Of a stretch of DNA of 40,447 nucleotides, positions 29,205 through 39,145 are shown piece after piece. The DNA is taken from positions 1-40,447 of the forward strand of contig JBOGGX010000191.1 of assembly GCA_050744245.1 (NCBI GenBank). The letters run 5' to 3'. The DNA is from JBOGGX01 sp050744245 (GTDB lineage: Bacteria; Actinomycetota; Acidimicrobiia; Acidimicrobiales; JBOGGX01). The position numbers were made by a program, and so were the translations under genes. A model generated the notes under the pieces. The model worked only from the letters and a program-made list of their open reading frames with translations, was not told where the DNA came from and ran no database searches. The stretch's first letter is position 1. Each line of letters starts with the position of its first letter.

Positions 29205-30794
29205 TCAGCCCTCGATCGGCGGCGGACGAACGATGGTGCGGACGAGGGGTACGCCGAGCGACTGCGACATCCCCCGCCCGCCGAGCCGGGTCAGGGACCG
29301 CTCGACCACGATCGGCTGGGTCCCCTCGACCCTGAGGGCGAGGGTCTCGCTGTTGAGATGGTCGGCCAGGTTGACCGTGAGCCGGCCCCCCGGCGGCACC
29401 TCGAGCTCGGCCAGGCTCGGGACCTCCTGGCCCGACCCGTCGAGCGGCACCACCCGCACTCGGGAGATGCCTTCGTCGAGGGTTGGGTTGAAGAGGGTGA
29501 CGGTCTCGCCGATCGCCCCGCTGGCCTCGCCGGCGGCCAGCACCCAGGTGTCGGCGAGGAGGGGCGACCCCGGGGTGATCGCCACGCCCCGCCGGGGTGA
29601 CGGGTCGTCGCCGAAGCTCTCCCGTTCGACGGCGACCGGGATGCCGTTGTGGACCCGCACGATGGCCGAATGGGCGACACCGGACGGCACCCGCGCCTCA
29701 CCGGAGAGCTCGACCGCGAAGAAGCTCTGGGGCTGCACCGTCACCGCCACCGGCTCGACCTCGCCGTTGACCTCGGGATTGTCGAGGTAGATCTCGATGT
29801 CGAGCTGGGCCGGCTGCCGGCCCGGGTTGTAGACGAGGAACCGTTCGGTCAGGCCGTCGGCGCTGCCGCCCGAGGGGAAGAACAGCAGCTGCGCCAGTTG
29901 GGGCTGGCCCAGACCGACCGCCAGCCCAGACCCCCTGAACCCGCCGTACACCTGGATGCGGTCGGCCACCAGCCGGCCCCGGCGAGCGATGACCGATGCC
30001 GACACGTCGTCGTGGCGGGCGACGACCGCGCTCACGTCGAGCGCCACCACCCGGCCGCCCGGGACGATGAACCCGTTGTAGGGCTGGGGGGCGCGGAAGC
30101 CCTCGGTGGTGGCGAAGGTGATGTCGACGACGGCATCGTCGGGGAAGGGGTTGAACAGGACGAGGAGCTGCTGGGCCTCCCGGTTGGTGCTCCCCGAGGC
30201 GAAGTGCCAGCTCGGCGAGGCGGCCGAGGCGCACGGTCCGGTGTCGGCCCCCCGGTCGCCGCTCACCTGATGCTCGACGACGAGGTCACCGCCGGGAGCC
30301 TCGACCATGGCCGAGACGAACGGCGCCCCGACCACGTCGGCCAGCCGCAGCGAGGCGCGGGCGTTGGCCGCCACCTCGACGCTCCGGGCGACCGGCGGCT
30401 GCTGGGCCACGTGGGCCGCGTTGGGATCGGTGTCGATCGTCCCGGCGAAGACGGTGACGGTGGCGGTGACCGGGTCGGCGGTCGGGTTGGCGATCACCAC
30501 CGTGTGGTCGGCGATGCCGTCGCCTGTGCCCGTGCCCGCGGCGCAGAACCAGGTCGACGAGAGGCTCCCGGGCGGGGAGGCGACGGGCATGAGCGACCGC
30601 TGGGCGGCCGACTGGGACGAGGCGACATCGTCACCCGCCGCGCCGTCGTCGGGCCCGAAGCGCTCCACGGCAAAGACGCCGGCCAGCACCAACGGCACGG
30701 CCAGCAGGGCGGGGAGCCGCGCCACCCGCCGCCGCGACCGCCCGCGGCCGCCCGTGGTGGCGATGGGAACGGTCGGTTCCTGGCTCGTCGTCAT
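29205..30794 (-). CDS. DUF5719-family secreted/membrane-anchored protein
   Basis: A 529-residue protein. A basic start (GRGRSRRRVARL) precedes one hydrophobic segment (about 27-45), then an all-beta extracytoplasmic region built of repeated units of the type STWFCAAG, VVIANPTADPVTATVTVF, LVLFNPFPDDAVVDITF and VTLFNPTLDEGISRVRV. These beta-sandwich repeats are the DUF5719 pattern of actinobacteria, function unknown. The ATG at 30792-30794 overlaps the stop of the upstream GT2-membrane protein (ATGA), so the two are translated together and probably act together in envelope assembly. The frame extends far upstream, but only as a shadow. Confidence 0.82.
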   Translation of the reverse strand: MTTSQEPTVPIATTGGRGRSRRRVARLPALLAVPLVLAGVFAVERFGPDDGAAGDDVASSQSAAQRSLMPVASPPGSLSSTWFCAAGTGTGDGIADHTVVIANPTADPVTATVTVFAGTIDTDPNAAHVAQQPPVARSVEVAANARASLRLADVVGAPFVSAMVEAPGGDLVVEHQVSGDRGADTGPCASAASPSWHFASGSTNREAQQLLVLFNPFPDDAVVDITFATTEGFRAPQPYNGFIVPGGRVVALDVSAVVARHDDVSASVIARRGRLVADRIQVYGGFRGSGLAVGLGQPQLAQLLFFPSGGSADGLTERFLVYNPGRQPAQLDIEIYLDNPEVNGEVEPVAVTVQPQSFFAVELSGEARVPSGVAHSAIVRVHNGIPVAVERESFGDDPSPRRGVAITPGSPLLADTWVLAAGEASGAIGETVTLFNPTLDEGISRVRVVPLDGSGQEVPSLAELEVPPGGRLTVNLADHLNSETLALRVEGTQPIVVERSLTRLGGRGMSQSLGVPLVRTIVRPPPIEG

Positions 30795-33700
30795 GGGCTG
30801 CCGCCCGCCTCTTCCGCCCGGCGGCGCCTGATGGCCGCCGTCCGCAGCACGCCGATGGCCGCCAGCCCCAAGACGACCTGCACGCCGAGCAGCACCCGGT
30901 CGAGGGTGGGCGTCTCGTACCGGAGCGTCGCCTCGCCGGCGGCCCCGACGGTGAAGCCGTTGGCCCAGCCGTAGACCGTGGTGCGGTCGGCTCGGGTGGC
31001 CTCGTCGCCCACCTCGAGGCGCCAGTTCTCCGACGAGGCCGCACCCAGGAACACGTCGCCGACGAGGACCTCGCCGTGGTAGGTGGCGTACGTCGACCGG
31101 TCGGTCAGCACCGGCGTGCCCCCGGTGAGCGGGATCGCGTTGGCGGTCTCGATGGCGTCCGCCTCGGTGACGCCGGTGACGGGCGCCAACACCCCGGCCG
31201 GCAGGGCCGCCCGTTCCGGGGTCCAGGCGTCGTTGCGGAAGACGTGGATCTCCGGGTCGACGTCGAGCCGCACCAGGTCGAGCTGCTCGGAGAGCACGCC
31301 GACCAGCTCGGGTTGCGGGTGTCGCTCGTCGTCGAGGCCGGGCGCGGGCACCTCGGGCACGATCACGTAACGGATGCCCATCGGGCCCAGCAGCCGACCG
31401 AGTCGGCTCGTCTGCCTGGCCTCGGCCACGTCGACCGCCTGGGCGATCAGGTCGGTGGGTCCGGCGGGGGCGGCGAGCCACCGGTCGGCGACCTCGGGAA
31501 GCCCCTCGTCACTCGTCCCGTAGGCGACACCCGGACGGACGTCGCGGCCGGCGACCGGGAGGACGTCGGCGTCGCCCAGCCACAGCACCCGGAACGCGCC
31601 CTCCTCCTGCTGCTCGTCGAGGAACGAGAGGAGGGAGTCGAAGCCCTCCGGCGGAGCCCCCCAGCGGCCGTTGACGACGCCGACGGCCAGGGGGACGAGG
31701 CCGACCACGCCGGCCACGGCGGCCAAGCCGGTGGCGATCTGGCGCCAGCCGAAGTGGTAGTCGGGCAAGTCGACCTCGAAGGCGACCGGGCCGATCGCCG
31801 CGGCCAGCGCCAGCCCCATGGCCGCCGGCGCGAGCAGCGCCTCTGGCGCCGACAGGTTCACGGGGAACCACGACTGCCCGCCGCTCCAGGCCACCGCCCA
31901 GCACGCCAGCGCCACCGCCCAGCCGCGTGACGCCCAGGCCAGCCGCCAGCCGCGCCCGATAAGGAGGGGAAGGGCGGCGACGACGAGAAAGGCCAGACCG
32001 AAGGGAACGCCGCCGTATGGTCCACTTTGGAAGCTCAGCAGCTGCAGCCAGTCGAGCGACTCGCCGCTGGCCACCCCGCCGATCGGCTGCCAGTCGAACC
32101 CGCGCACCAGCCCGATGGTCCACGGCAGGTGGAGGACGGCGCCGATGGCCGCCGCGACCATGGCGTCGACCAGCACCCGGCCGCTGCCCCGGCCGGTGCC
32201 GACCAGGACGGTGCCCGCGACCAGTCCGACCGCCATGAGCAGCAGCACGGCCACGACGAAGGGCACGAAGGCGGCGACGAGTGCGGTGAGCAGACCGAGC
32301 GCCAGCACCTCGTAGCGACGGCCCGCCCGGCGCCCGTACGGGGCCCGCCCGGTGGCCCGGGCCAGCCGGGCCAGGAGAAAGGGGGTGGCCGCCCACACCA
32401 CCAGGCCGCCCCACCGGCCGGTGGCGATGGCGTTGTAGGGCACGGGGATCGCGGTGTAGATGATGAGCCCGACCGCCCGGGCCCGGTTGGACGGCAGCGG
32501 CTTGGTCAGGCGCCAGGCCCCGATCAGGCCGGTGACGAGGACGCCCACCACGAGCAGCATCCGCAGCAAACCCGTCTGGGCGAAGGTCGCCAGACCGCCC
32601 AGGCCGAGGAGCCCCAGCCCGGTCGGGGCCGGAGCGTCGGACCCGAGGCCGACCGAGCGCCACGAGCTGACCCATTGGGCGAACAGCTCCCGCGGCGACT
32701 CGGGCAGGGCAGGTAGGTCGCCGAAGGCCGGGACGGAGTTGGCGATGAGCAGCCGGGATCCGATGAGGACGACGGCGAGCACCGCGACCCAGACGCCGAC
32801 CGCGGACCTGACCCGGGCGTGTTGCAGCGATTCGAGCAGGTCGCGGCTGGCGCCGGCGACCGAGCGGGTGGAGGCGGCCCCGACGCCCCTGGCGGCGATG
32901 GCGCCCAGCCCGGCCGAGCCCCGAACCTGCAGCTTGCGCAGGTCGCGATCCTCGGTGCGGCGTTGCGACTGGACCAGCCGCCGCTGGCGCAGCGTCCCGG
33001 GCAGATGGGCGACGTTCCACACCCAGGCGCCGAGCACGTCGAACGCCCGCCGGAACCCTCCCGTGAGCACCCCGTAGACGGCCTCGCCGATGGCGATGAC
33101 GGCGGCCTGGGGCAGCACGCGGAGAAGGTGCGCGCCGCTGTAGCAGGTGAGCATGGTGCGAAGTCGGTGGCGGGCTTCGAGGCGGCGGCGATCGTCGACC
33201 TTCCGCCGCTCGCCCTGGGCCTCGGCGTGGCGGGCGACGGCGCCCGGGGCGACGAGGATCCGGGCGCCGGCCACCTTGGCCCGCCAGCACAGGTCGAGGT
33301 CCTCGCCCAGATACGGGATGGCCGGGTCGAACCCTTCGAGCGCGGTGAAGAGGTCGGCGCGGACGAGCATGCAGCCGCCGGGCACGGCGAACACATCGCG
33401 CACGACGTCGTGCTGGGCCTGGTCGAGCTCGCCCGGTTCGACCAGCGGGGACGGCACCCCGGTCTTGTCGACGGCCAGGCCAACCGCGGCGAGCTGGCGG
33501 GGTTCGTCCCAGCGCACCAGCTTCGGCCCGACCACGCCGGCGTTCGACTTGAACGCCTCCTCGACCATCACCCGCACCGCATCGGTGCTCAGGGCCACGT
33601 CGTCGTGGCACAGGAGATAGAAGGCGGCCCCCTTCACGATGGGGATGGCCGCGTTGGCGGCGGCGCCGAATCCCGGGTTGGCGTCGATCCGCTTGACGTG

Positions 33701-33928
33701 GGCCCTCGGCAGGATCTTGGCCACCGCGCCGGCCACGTCCGAGTCGCTGGCTGCGTCGATCACCAGGGTCTCGAGCGCCGGGTAGTCCTGGGCGGCCAGC
33801 GCGGCCAGGGAATCGGCGAACCATCTTCCCGGGTTGTGGGTCACGACGACGGCCACCACCGGCGGGGCGGCCGGGGTGGTGGCGTCGGCGGTCGCAGGGC
33901 GCGCCGAGGAGGTGCGGACAACATCCAC
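30791..33928 (-). CDS. Giant GT2 glycosyltransferase with polytopic membrane domain
   Basis: A 1045-residue protein starting at GTG 33928. Residues about 20-280 are a GT2 domain: VAVVVTHNPGRWFADSL, LVIDAASDSD, NPGFGAAANAAI, LLCHDDVAL, and the catalytic GEDLDLCWRAK. Residues about 370-780 contain roughly ten hydrophobic helices, then a C-terminal extracytoplasmic domain (about 790-1005) and a last helix. I recall such proteins beside DUF5719 and the F420 genes in many actinobacteria. They probably add sugars to a cell-wall polymer or lipid-linked intermediate; donor and acceptor are unknown. TAGCCT lies 9 nt before the GTG. Confidence 0.87.
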   Translation of the reverse strand: MDVVRTSSARPATADATTPAAPPVVAVVVTHNPGRWFADSLAALAAQDYPALETLVIDAASDSDVAGAVAKILPRAHVKRIDANPGFGAAANAAIPIVKGAAFYLLCHDDVALSTDAVRVMVEEAFKSNAGVVGPKLVRWDEPRQLAAVGLAVDKTGVPSPLVEPGELDQAQHDVVRDVFAVPGGCMLVRADLFTALEGFDPAIPYLGEDLDLCWRAKVAGARILVAPGAVARHAEAQGERRKVDDRRRLEARHRLRTMLTCYSGAHLLRVLPQAAVIAIGEAVYGVLTGGFRRAFDVLGAWVWNVAHLPGTLRQRRLVQSQRRTEDRDLRKLQVRGSAGLGAIAARGVGAASTRSVAGASRDLLESLQHARVRSAVGVWVAVLAVVLIGSRLLIANSVPAFGDLPALPESPRELFAQWVSSWRSVGLGSDAPAPTGLGLLGLGGLATFAQTGLLRMLLVVGVLVTGLIGAWRLTKPLPSNRARAVGLIIYTAIPVPYNAIATGRWGGLVVWAATPFLLARLARATGRAPYGRRAGRRYEVLALGLLTALVAAFVPFVVAVLLLMAVGLVAGTVLVGTGRGSGRVLVDAMVAAAIGAVLHLPWTIGLVRGFDWQPIGGVASGESLDWLQLLSFQSGPYGGVPFGLAFLVVAALPLLIGRGWRLAWASRGWAVALACWAVAWSGGQSWFPVNLSAPEALLAPAAMGLALAAAIGPVAFEVDLPDYHFGWRQIATGLAAVAGVVGLVPLAVGVVNGRWGAPPEGFDSLLSFLDEQQEEGAFRVLWLGDADVLPVAGRDVRPGVAYGTSDEGLPEVADRWLAAPAGPTDLIAQAVDVAEARQTSRLGRLLGPMGIRYVIVPEVPAPGLDDERHPQPELVGVLSEQLDLVRLDVDPEIHVFRNDAWTPERAALPAGVLAPVTGVTEADAIETANAIPLTGGTPVLTDRSTYATYHGEVLVGDVFLGAASSENWRLEVGDEATRADRTTVYGWANGFTVGAAGEATLRYETPTLDRVLLGVQVVLGLAAIGVLRTAAIRRRRAEEAGGSP

Positions 33929-33937
33929 GGGGATGCG

Positions 33938-33943
33938 AGGCTA
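33938..33943 (-). promoter_or_regulatory. -10 box for the GT2-membrane gene, probably leaderless
   Basis: On the minus strand TAGCCT lies 9 nt before the GTG at 33928. It would drive this gene and the overlapping DUF5719 gene. Confidence 0.4.
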
Positions 33944-33996
33944 CCGCTGGGGTCGTTCCCGACCGGTGCACCCCTTGTGACGTTGTTCACAACTGC

Positions 33997-34025
33997 TTGC
34001 AACAGTGAGCACGCCGCTGTAGTGT
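33997..34025 (+). promoter_or_regulatory. Strong sigma70-type promoter for the small coiled-coil gene
   Basis: TTGCAA (33997-34002), exactly 17 bp, then TAGTGT (34020-34025). Together with the good SD this is the best-formed expression signal in the window; transcription should start near 34032. Confidence 0.75.
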
Positions 34026-34073
34026 GGCTAGCACACGAAACGAGCCATGGATGGCTCTCCCGGAGGTCAAGAG

Positions 34074-34484
34074 ATGTCCCAGAACCCAACCGCCGAGCAG
34101 TTCGGCGAGTACGCCAAGAACGCCTTCTACGTCACCATCGGCCTGGGTGTCCTGGCCGTCCAGCAGGTCCAGGTCCAGCGCCGGCAGTTCGCCCAGTGGC
34201 TGAACGGCCAGGCGACCGGGGCCCGCACGTCGTTCGACGACCTGCAGGGCAGGCTCGAGGATGGCGTGAAGGCCGCCGAGGAGCGCCTGTCGGCGCTCGA
34301 AGAGCAGGCCGAGGCGGTGCTGACCGAGCTCCAGGGCCGTCTGCCCGAGTCGGTCAAGGAGCTGGCCGAGCAGTCGATCGACTACGCCACCCAGGCCCGC
34401 GCCGAGCTGTTCGACCTCTTCGGCTTCACCTCGGCCACGCCGTCGAAGCCGGCGAAGTCCAGCGGTTCGACCAAGGCCGCCTGA
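34074..34484 (+). CDS. Small coiled-coil protein with one hydrophobic segment
   Basis: A 136-residue protein not assigned to a named family. Residues about 17-31 are hydrophobic (AFYVTIGLGVLAVQQ); about 50-115 are a charged amphipathic helix (LEDGVKAAEERLSALEEQAE and onward), followed by a Ser/Lys/Ala tail (PSKPAKSSGSTKAA). The outline recalls heparin-binding haemagglutinin or phasin-like proteins, but this is only shape. The ATG at 34074 has GGAGGT (34062-34067) at 6-nt spacing; a longer frame from 34047 is less likely. A consensus promoter and a strong terminator make it a well-insulated, probably highly expressed single gene. Confidence 0.72.
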   Translation: MSQNPTAEQFGEYAKNAFYVTIGLGVLAVQQVQVQRRQFAQWLNGQATGARTSFDDLQGRLEDGVKAAEERLSALEEQAEAVLTELQGRLPESVKELAEQSIDYATQARAELFDLFGFTSATPSKPAKSSGSTKAA

Positions 34485-34491
34485 ACCTTCC

Positions 34492-35553
34492 TCAACGCTC
34501 CGACGTCGGCCCTCGCGAGGGCGCCGCACTTCCCCCGGTGCGGCGCCCTCGTTCCTTTCTGGGTTCGAGGAAGCCGGCCAGCTCGCGGCGCGGCACCGGG
34601 GCGTCGCGCCAGATCCTCCGCCGCTCGCGCAGGACCCGGGGCAGCCGCTTGAGGTACGCGCCGAACGCCATCAGCCGGGCGTGGGTACGCCGCAGGTCAG
34701 GCAGCTCACGGAGGGCACGCCAGGGAGCGGCGATGAGGAACCGCAGGGCGACCCACGTCGCCGTGGCGGCCGGAGCATGACGGGTGAAGACGATCAACAT
34801 GTTCCTGGCCTGCTGGTAGACGAAGAACGGGCTGGCCGGGTCGCTCGACGCGGCATACAGGTGGCGGGCGACGGCCGTCGGCTCGTACCAGATCTCCCAA
34901 CCGCGTGACCTCAGCCGCCACGACAGGTCGGTGTCCTCGAAGTACAGGAACAAGTCGTCGTCGAACCCGCCGACCGCGCGGAGCGCCTGCATCCGGAGCG
35001 CGCTGGCGCCGCCGTAGAAGCCGAACACGACGCGCTCGGCCGGCGGCCCGCCGTCGACGCGGCCGAAATCCCGGTCGAAGCCCCGGCCATCGCGCCCGAT
35101 GAGGTTGCCGGTCGAGTTGATCATCGGTCGACCATCGGCACCGTCCTCGGCGAACAGCACCTTGGCCGTGACCGCGGCCACCCGCCCGGCGCCCGGCGCG
35201 TCGAACGGAACGACGATGCGTTCGAGGAAGTCGGCGGCGGGACGGGCATCGTTGTTGATCAGGACGGCGAACGGCGCGGTGACCCGGCGCAGGGCGAGGT
35301 TGTTGCCTGCGGCGAAGCCGAGGTTGGCGCCGGCCTCGATGAGCCTGACCCCCGGGTATCGGTGGCGGACGATCTCGGCGGTGCCGTCGGACGAGCCGTT
35401 GTCGACGACCACGACCTCGAACGTCCGCCGATCCAGCGTCTGCCGCTCGAGCGCGTCGAGGCAGGCGGGCAGCAGGTGGGCCCCGTTGTAGGTGACGACG
35501 ACCACGGTGGCCTTGATCTCGGGCCCGGAAGGCACGGCGGCGAAGTCTCGCAC
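34492..35553 (-). CDS. GT2 glycosyltransferase, WbbL/rhamnosyltransferase-like
   Basis: A protein of about 353 residues. TVVVVTYNGAHLLPACLDAL, VVVDNGSSDGTAEIV, LGFAAGNNLAL, VLINNDARP and FLYFEDTDLSWRLRSRGW are the hallmarks of the WbbL-type GT2 group, many of which transfer rhamnose to cell-wall or lipid-linked acceptors. With a divergent rmd-gmd pair next door, GDP-D-rhamnose is an attractive donor; that is inference. The start is uncertain: GTG 35553 or GTG 35535, both short of the rmd ATG at 35569. The basic C-terminal tail (about the last 22 residues) is encoded by DNA that forms the terminator of the convergent gene. Confidence 0.85.
   Translation of the reverse strand: MRDFAAVPSGPEIKATVVVVTYNGAHLLPACLDALERQTLDRRTFEVVVVDNGSSDGTAEIVRHRYPGVRLIEAGANLGFAAGNNLALRRVTAPFAVLINNDARPAADFLERIVVPFDAPGAGRVAAVTAKVLFAEDGADGRPMINSTGNLIGRDGRGFDRDFGRVDGGPPAERVVFGFYGGASALRMQALRAVGGFDDDLFLYFEDTDLSWRLRSRGWEIWYEPTAVARHLYAASSDPASPFFVYQQARNMLIVFTRHAPAATATWVALRFLIAAPWRALRELPDLRRTHARLMAFGAYLKRLPRVLRERRRIWRDAPVPRRELAGFLEPRKERGRRTGGSAAPSRGPTSER
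34517..34560 (+). terminator. Strong intrinsic terminator of the coiled-coil gene
   Basis: A perfect 13-bp stem (GAGGGCGCCGCAC / GTGCGGCGCCCTC) with an 8-nt loop is followed by GTTCCTTTCT. It begins 32 nt past the stop at 34484, within the coding end of the convergent glycosyltransferase gene. Confidence 0.85.
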
Positions 35554-35568
35554 GCGAGACTCAACGGC

Positions 35569-36497
35569 ATGAGGGCGCTCGTGACCGGGGCCAGCGGCTT
35601 CGTCGGCCGCCACCTGGTCGACCATCTGGCCGCGGCGGGGGACGACGTCGTTCCCACCGACCGCCACACCGGGGTCGACATCCTCGACGAGGCCGCGGTC
35701 CGCAAGGCGGTGGGCGACGCCCGGCCCGACGTCGTCTACCACCTGGCCGCATGGAGCGACGTCGGCGGCTCGTGGTCCGACCCGATGGCGGTATTCCGGG
35801 TCAACGCCGAGGGAACCCTGCGGGTCCTACAGGCGTCGGCTGACCATGACGTCGACCGCGTCGTCCTCGTGAGCAGCGCCGACGTGTACGGCCCGGTCAC
35901 CGACGACGAGCTGCCGCTCACCGAGGCGTCGCCCATGCGCCCCGCCAGCCCGTACGCGGCGAGCAAGGCCGCGGCCGACCTGCTCGGCCTGGAGGCCTGG
36001 CTGGGTCACCAACTCGGCGTGATCCGAATTCGGGCCTTCAACCACCACGGGCCGGGCCAGACCGACCGTTTCGTGGCCGCGGCCCTGGCCGAGCGGGTGG
36101 CCCGCAACGAGCTGGCCGCCGAGTCGACGGTGACGGTGGGCAACCTGACGGCCCGGCGCGACTTCACCGACGCCCGCGACGTCGTCACCGCCTACCGTCT
36201 TCTCGCCGAGCGGGGCCAGCCGGGAGAGGCCTACAACGTGTGCACCGGGCGGGCCGTCCCGATCTCCGAGATCGCGGAACGGCTGCTGGGCATGGCCTCC
36301 ATCCCGATGCGGCTCGAGGTCGACCCGGGCCTGGCCCGACCGGTCGACGTCCCCGTGCTGCTGGGTGACAACACCAAGCTGCGCACCGCCACCGGCTGGC
36401 GGCCGACGATTCCCCTCGAGACGACGCTGGCCGACATGCTCGACGACGCCCGTGGGCGCGTGCGGGCTGGGGCCGCCCACGACGCAGGAGACCGCAC

Positions 36498-36501
<4 letters not shown>
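35569..36501 (+). CDS. rmd: GDP-6-deoxy-D-mannose reductase-like NAD-dependent epimerase/dehydratase
   Basis: A 310-residue extended SDR. The cofactor loop GASGFVGRHL is at 8-17, Ser/Tyr/Lys are in VLVSSADVYG and SPYAASKAAAD, and RAFNHHGPGQTD is typical of the Rmd/Gmd group. Followed by gmd with a 4-nt ATGA overlap, it is best read as the reductase acting on GDP-4-keto-6-deoxy-D-mannose to give GDP-D-rhamnose; a talose- or fucose-forming variant cannot be excluded. The ATG at 35569 begins MRALVTGASGF; the longer frame upstream shadows the divergent glycosyltransferase. Confidence 0.82.
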
Positions 36502-37480
<979 letters not shown>

Positions 37481-37484
<4 letters not shown>

Positions 37485-38449
37485 CCGTCGACGCCGACAC
37501 GACCGACGCACCGTTGGTCACCGCGCTGGCCGGCGGGGTCGGCGCCGCTCGCTTCCTGGCCGGTCTGGTCCGGGTCCACCCGCCCGAGCGGATCGCTGTC
37601 ATCGGGAACACCGCCGACGACATCACCATCCACGGCCTGCATGTCAGCCCCGATCTCGACACGGTCACCTACACCCTGGCCGGTGAGATCAACCCGGACA
37701 CCGGCTGGGGCCTGACCGGCGAGTCGTGGGCGGCGATGGCCGGGCTTCGGCGGTACGGCGGCCAGACATGGTTCCGGCTCGGCGACCGTGACCTGGGCAC
37801 CCACCTCTACCGCAGCGGCCGGCTGGCCGAGGGGGCCGATCTCGCCACGGTGACGGCCGAGATCGCCGCGGCGTGGGCCATCGGCGTCCGCCTGCTCCCG
37901 GTCACCAACGACCGCCTGCGCACGATCGTGACGGTGGCCGGTGAGGGCGAGATCGGCTTTCAGGAGTACTTCGTCGAACGGCGCCACGCCGTCGTGGTCG
38001 AGGCCGTCCGCTTCGACGGCGCCCAAGGGTCGAAGCCGGCCGCCGGCGTGCTCGAGGCCATCGCCGAGGCGGGCGTCGTGGTCATCGCCCCGTCGAATCC
38101 GATCGTGTCGATCGGGCCGGTCCTGTCCGTGCCTGGGGTGGCGGACGCGGTCGAGGCCCGGCGGCCGGTGACGGTGGCGGTGTCGCCCATCGTCGCCGGT
38201 GCGGCCCTGAAGGGCCCGGCCGATCGCCTGCTGCGCGAGCTCGGTCACGAACCCTCGGTCGTCGGCGTGGCCCGCCTGTATGCACCGATGGCGGCGACGC
38301 TCGTGATCGATGAGGCCGACTCGGCCCTGGCGGCGGCGGTCGAAGGAGAAGGCATGCGGTGCGTCGTCGCCCCGACGATCATGTCCGATGCCCACGCCGC
38401 GGCGACGCTGGCCCGGGTCGTGCTCGACGCCGTGGGTAGCCCGTCATGA
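37481..38449 (+). CDS. cofD: 2-phospho-L-lactate (or phosphoenolpyruvate) transferase of F420 synthesis
   Basis: A 322-residue CofD/FbiA enzyme. It transfers the phospholactyl or, in actinobacteria, enolpyruvyl-phosphate moiety to the deazaflavin Fo, giving F420-0 or dehydro-F420-0. Motifs: LAGGVGAARFLAGL (nucleotide-type loop near 15-28), GNTADDITIHGLHVSPDLDT (Fo and metal site) and APSNPIVSIGPVL with VSPIVAGAALKGPAD near the C terminus. The GTG at 37481 overlaps the gmd stop (GTGA); GGAGG abuts it directly, closer than usual, so a slightly later start (TTG about 37513) is possible. cofE overlaps its end. Confidence 0.93.
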
Positions 38450-39144
38450 GCCTCGAGGTCATCCCGATCGAGGGCATCGCCGAGGTCCGTCCCGGTGACG
38501 ACCTGGCCGGGCTGATCGCCGTTTCGGCCGGCGAGCTGGCGGACGGCGATGTGGTGGTGGTGACCCAGAAGGTGGTGTCGAAGGCCGAGGGCCGGCTGGT
38601 GCCCTACGACGCCGACGACCCCGAAGCGAAGCGGCGCCTGATCGAGTCGGAGTCGGTGCGTGTCCTCCGGCGCCGAGGCGGCCTGGCCATCGTCGAGACC
38701 AGGCACGGGTTCGTCTGCGCCAACGCCGGCGTCGATCTGTCCAATGTGGACGATGGCTGGGCCGCGCTGCTCCCCGAGGACCCGGACCGCTCGGCCCGCC
38801 GGCTGCGCGACGGTATCCGGGCCCGGACGGGCGTCGAGGTCGCCGTCATCGTGAGCGACACGTTCGGACGGGCGTGGCGGCGAGGGCTGGTCGACGTCGC
38901 CATCGGCTGTGCCGGCATCGGCCCGGTGCTCGACCTCCGAGGCACGGATGACGCCCACGGGCGGGAGCTGGCGGTCACCCAGGTGGCGGTGGCCGACGAG
39001 CTGGCCGCCGCGGCCGAGCTGGTGATGGGCAAGTCCTCCGGGATCCCCGCGGCCGTCGTCCGAGGCGTCGATTCTTCATGGCTCCGTCCCGGTGACGTGC
39101 GCGCCGAGCTGGTCAGGCACCCATCGGAGGACATGTTCCGCTGA
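38446..39144 (+). CDS. cofE: F420-0:gamma-glutamyl ligase
   Basis: A 232-residue CofE enzyme adding glutamates to F420-0 with GTP. VIPIEGIAEVRPGDDL, VVVVTQKVVSKAEGR, HGFVCANAGVDLSNV, VSDTFGRAWRRGLVDVAIG and the C-terminal AAELVMGKSSGIPAAVVRG are the diagnostic blocks. It is the stand-alone form: the C-terminal nitroreductase-like domain of mycobacterial FbiB, which reduces dehydro-F420-0, is absent and must be encoded elsewhere if that route is used. The ATG overlaps the cofD stop (ATGA). Its stop lies one base from the stop of the convergent membrane protein. Confidence 0.93.
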   Translation: MSLEVIPIEGIAEVRPGDDLAGLIAVSAGELADGDVVVVTQKVVSKAEGRLVPYDADDPEAKRRLIESESVRVLRRRGGLAIVETRHGFVCANAGVDLSNVDDGWAALLPEDPDRSARRLRDGIRARTGVEVAVIVSDTFGRAWRRGLVDVAIGCAGIGPVLDLRGTDDAHGRELAVTQVAVADELAAAAELVMGKSSGIPAAVVRGVDSSWLRPGDVRAELVRHPSEDMFR

Positions 39145-39145
39145 A

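Noticed and set aside
29649..30974. Plus-strand ORF opposite the DUF5719 gene
   Set aside because: Shadow frame with His/Arg/Asp-rich composition and no domain.
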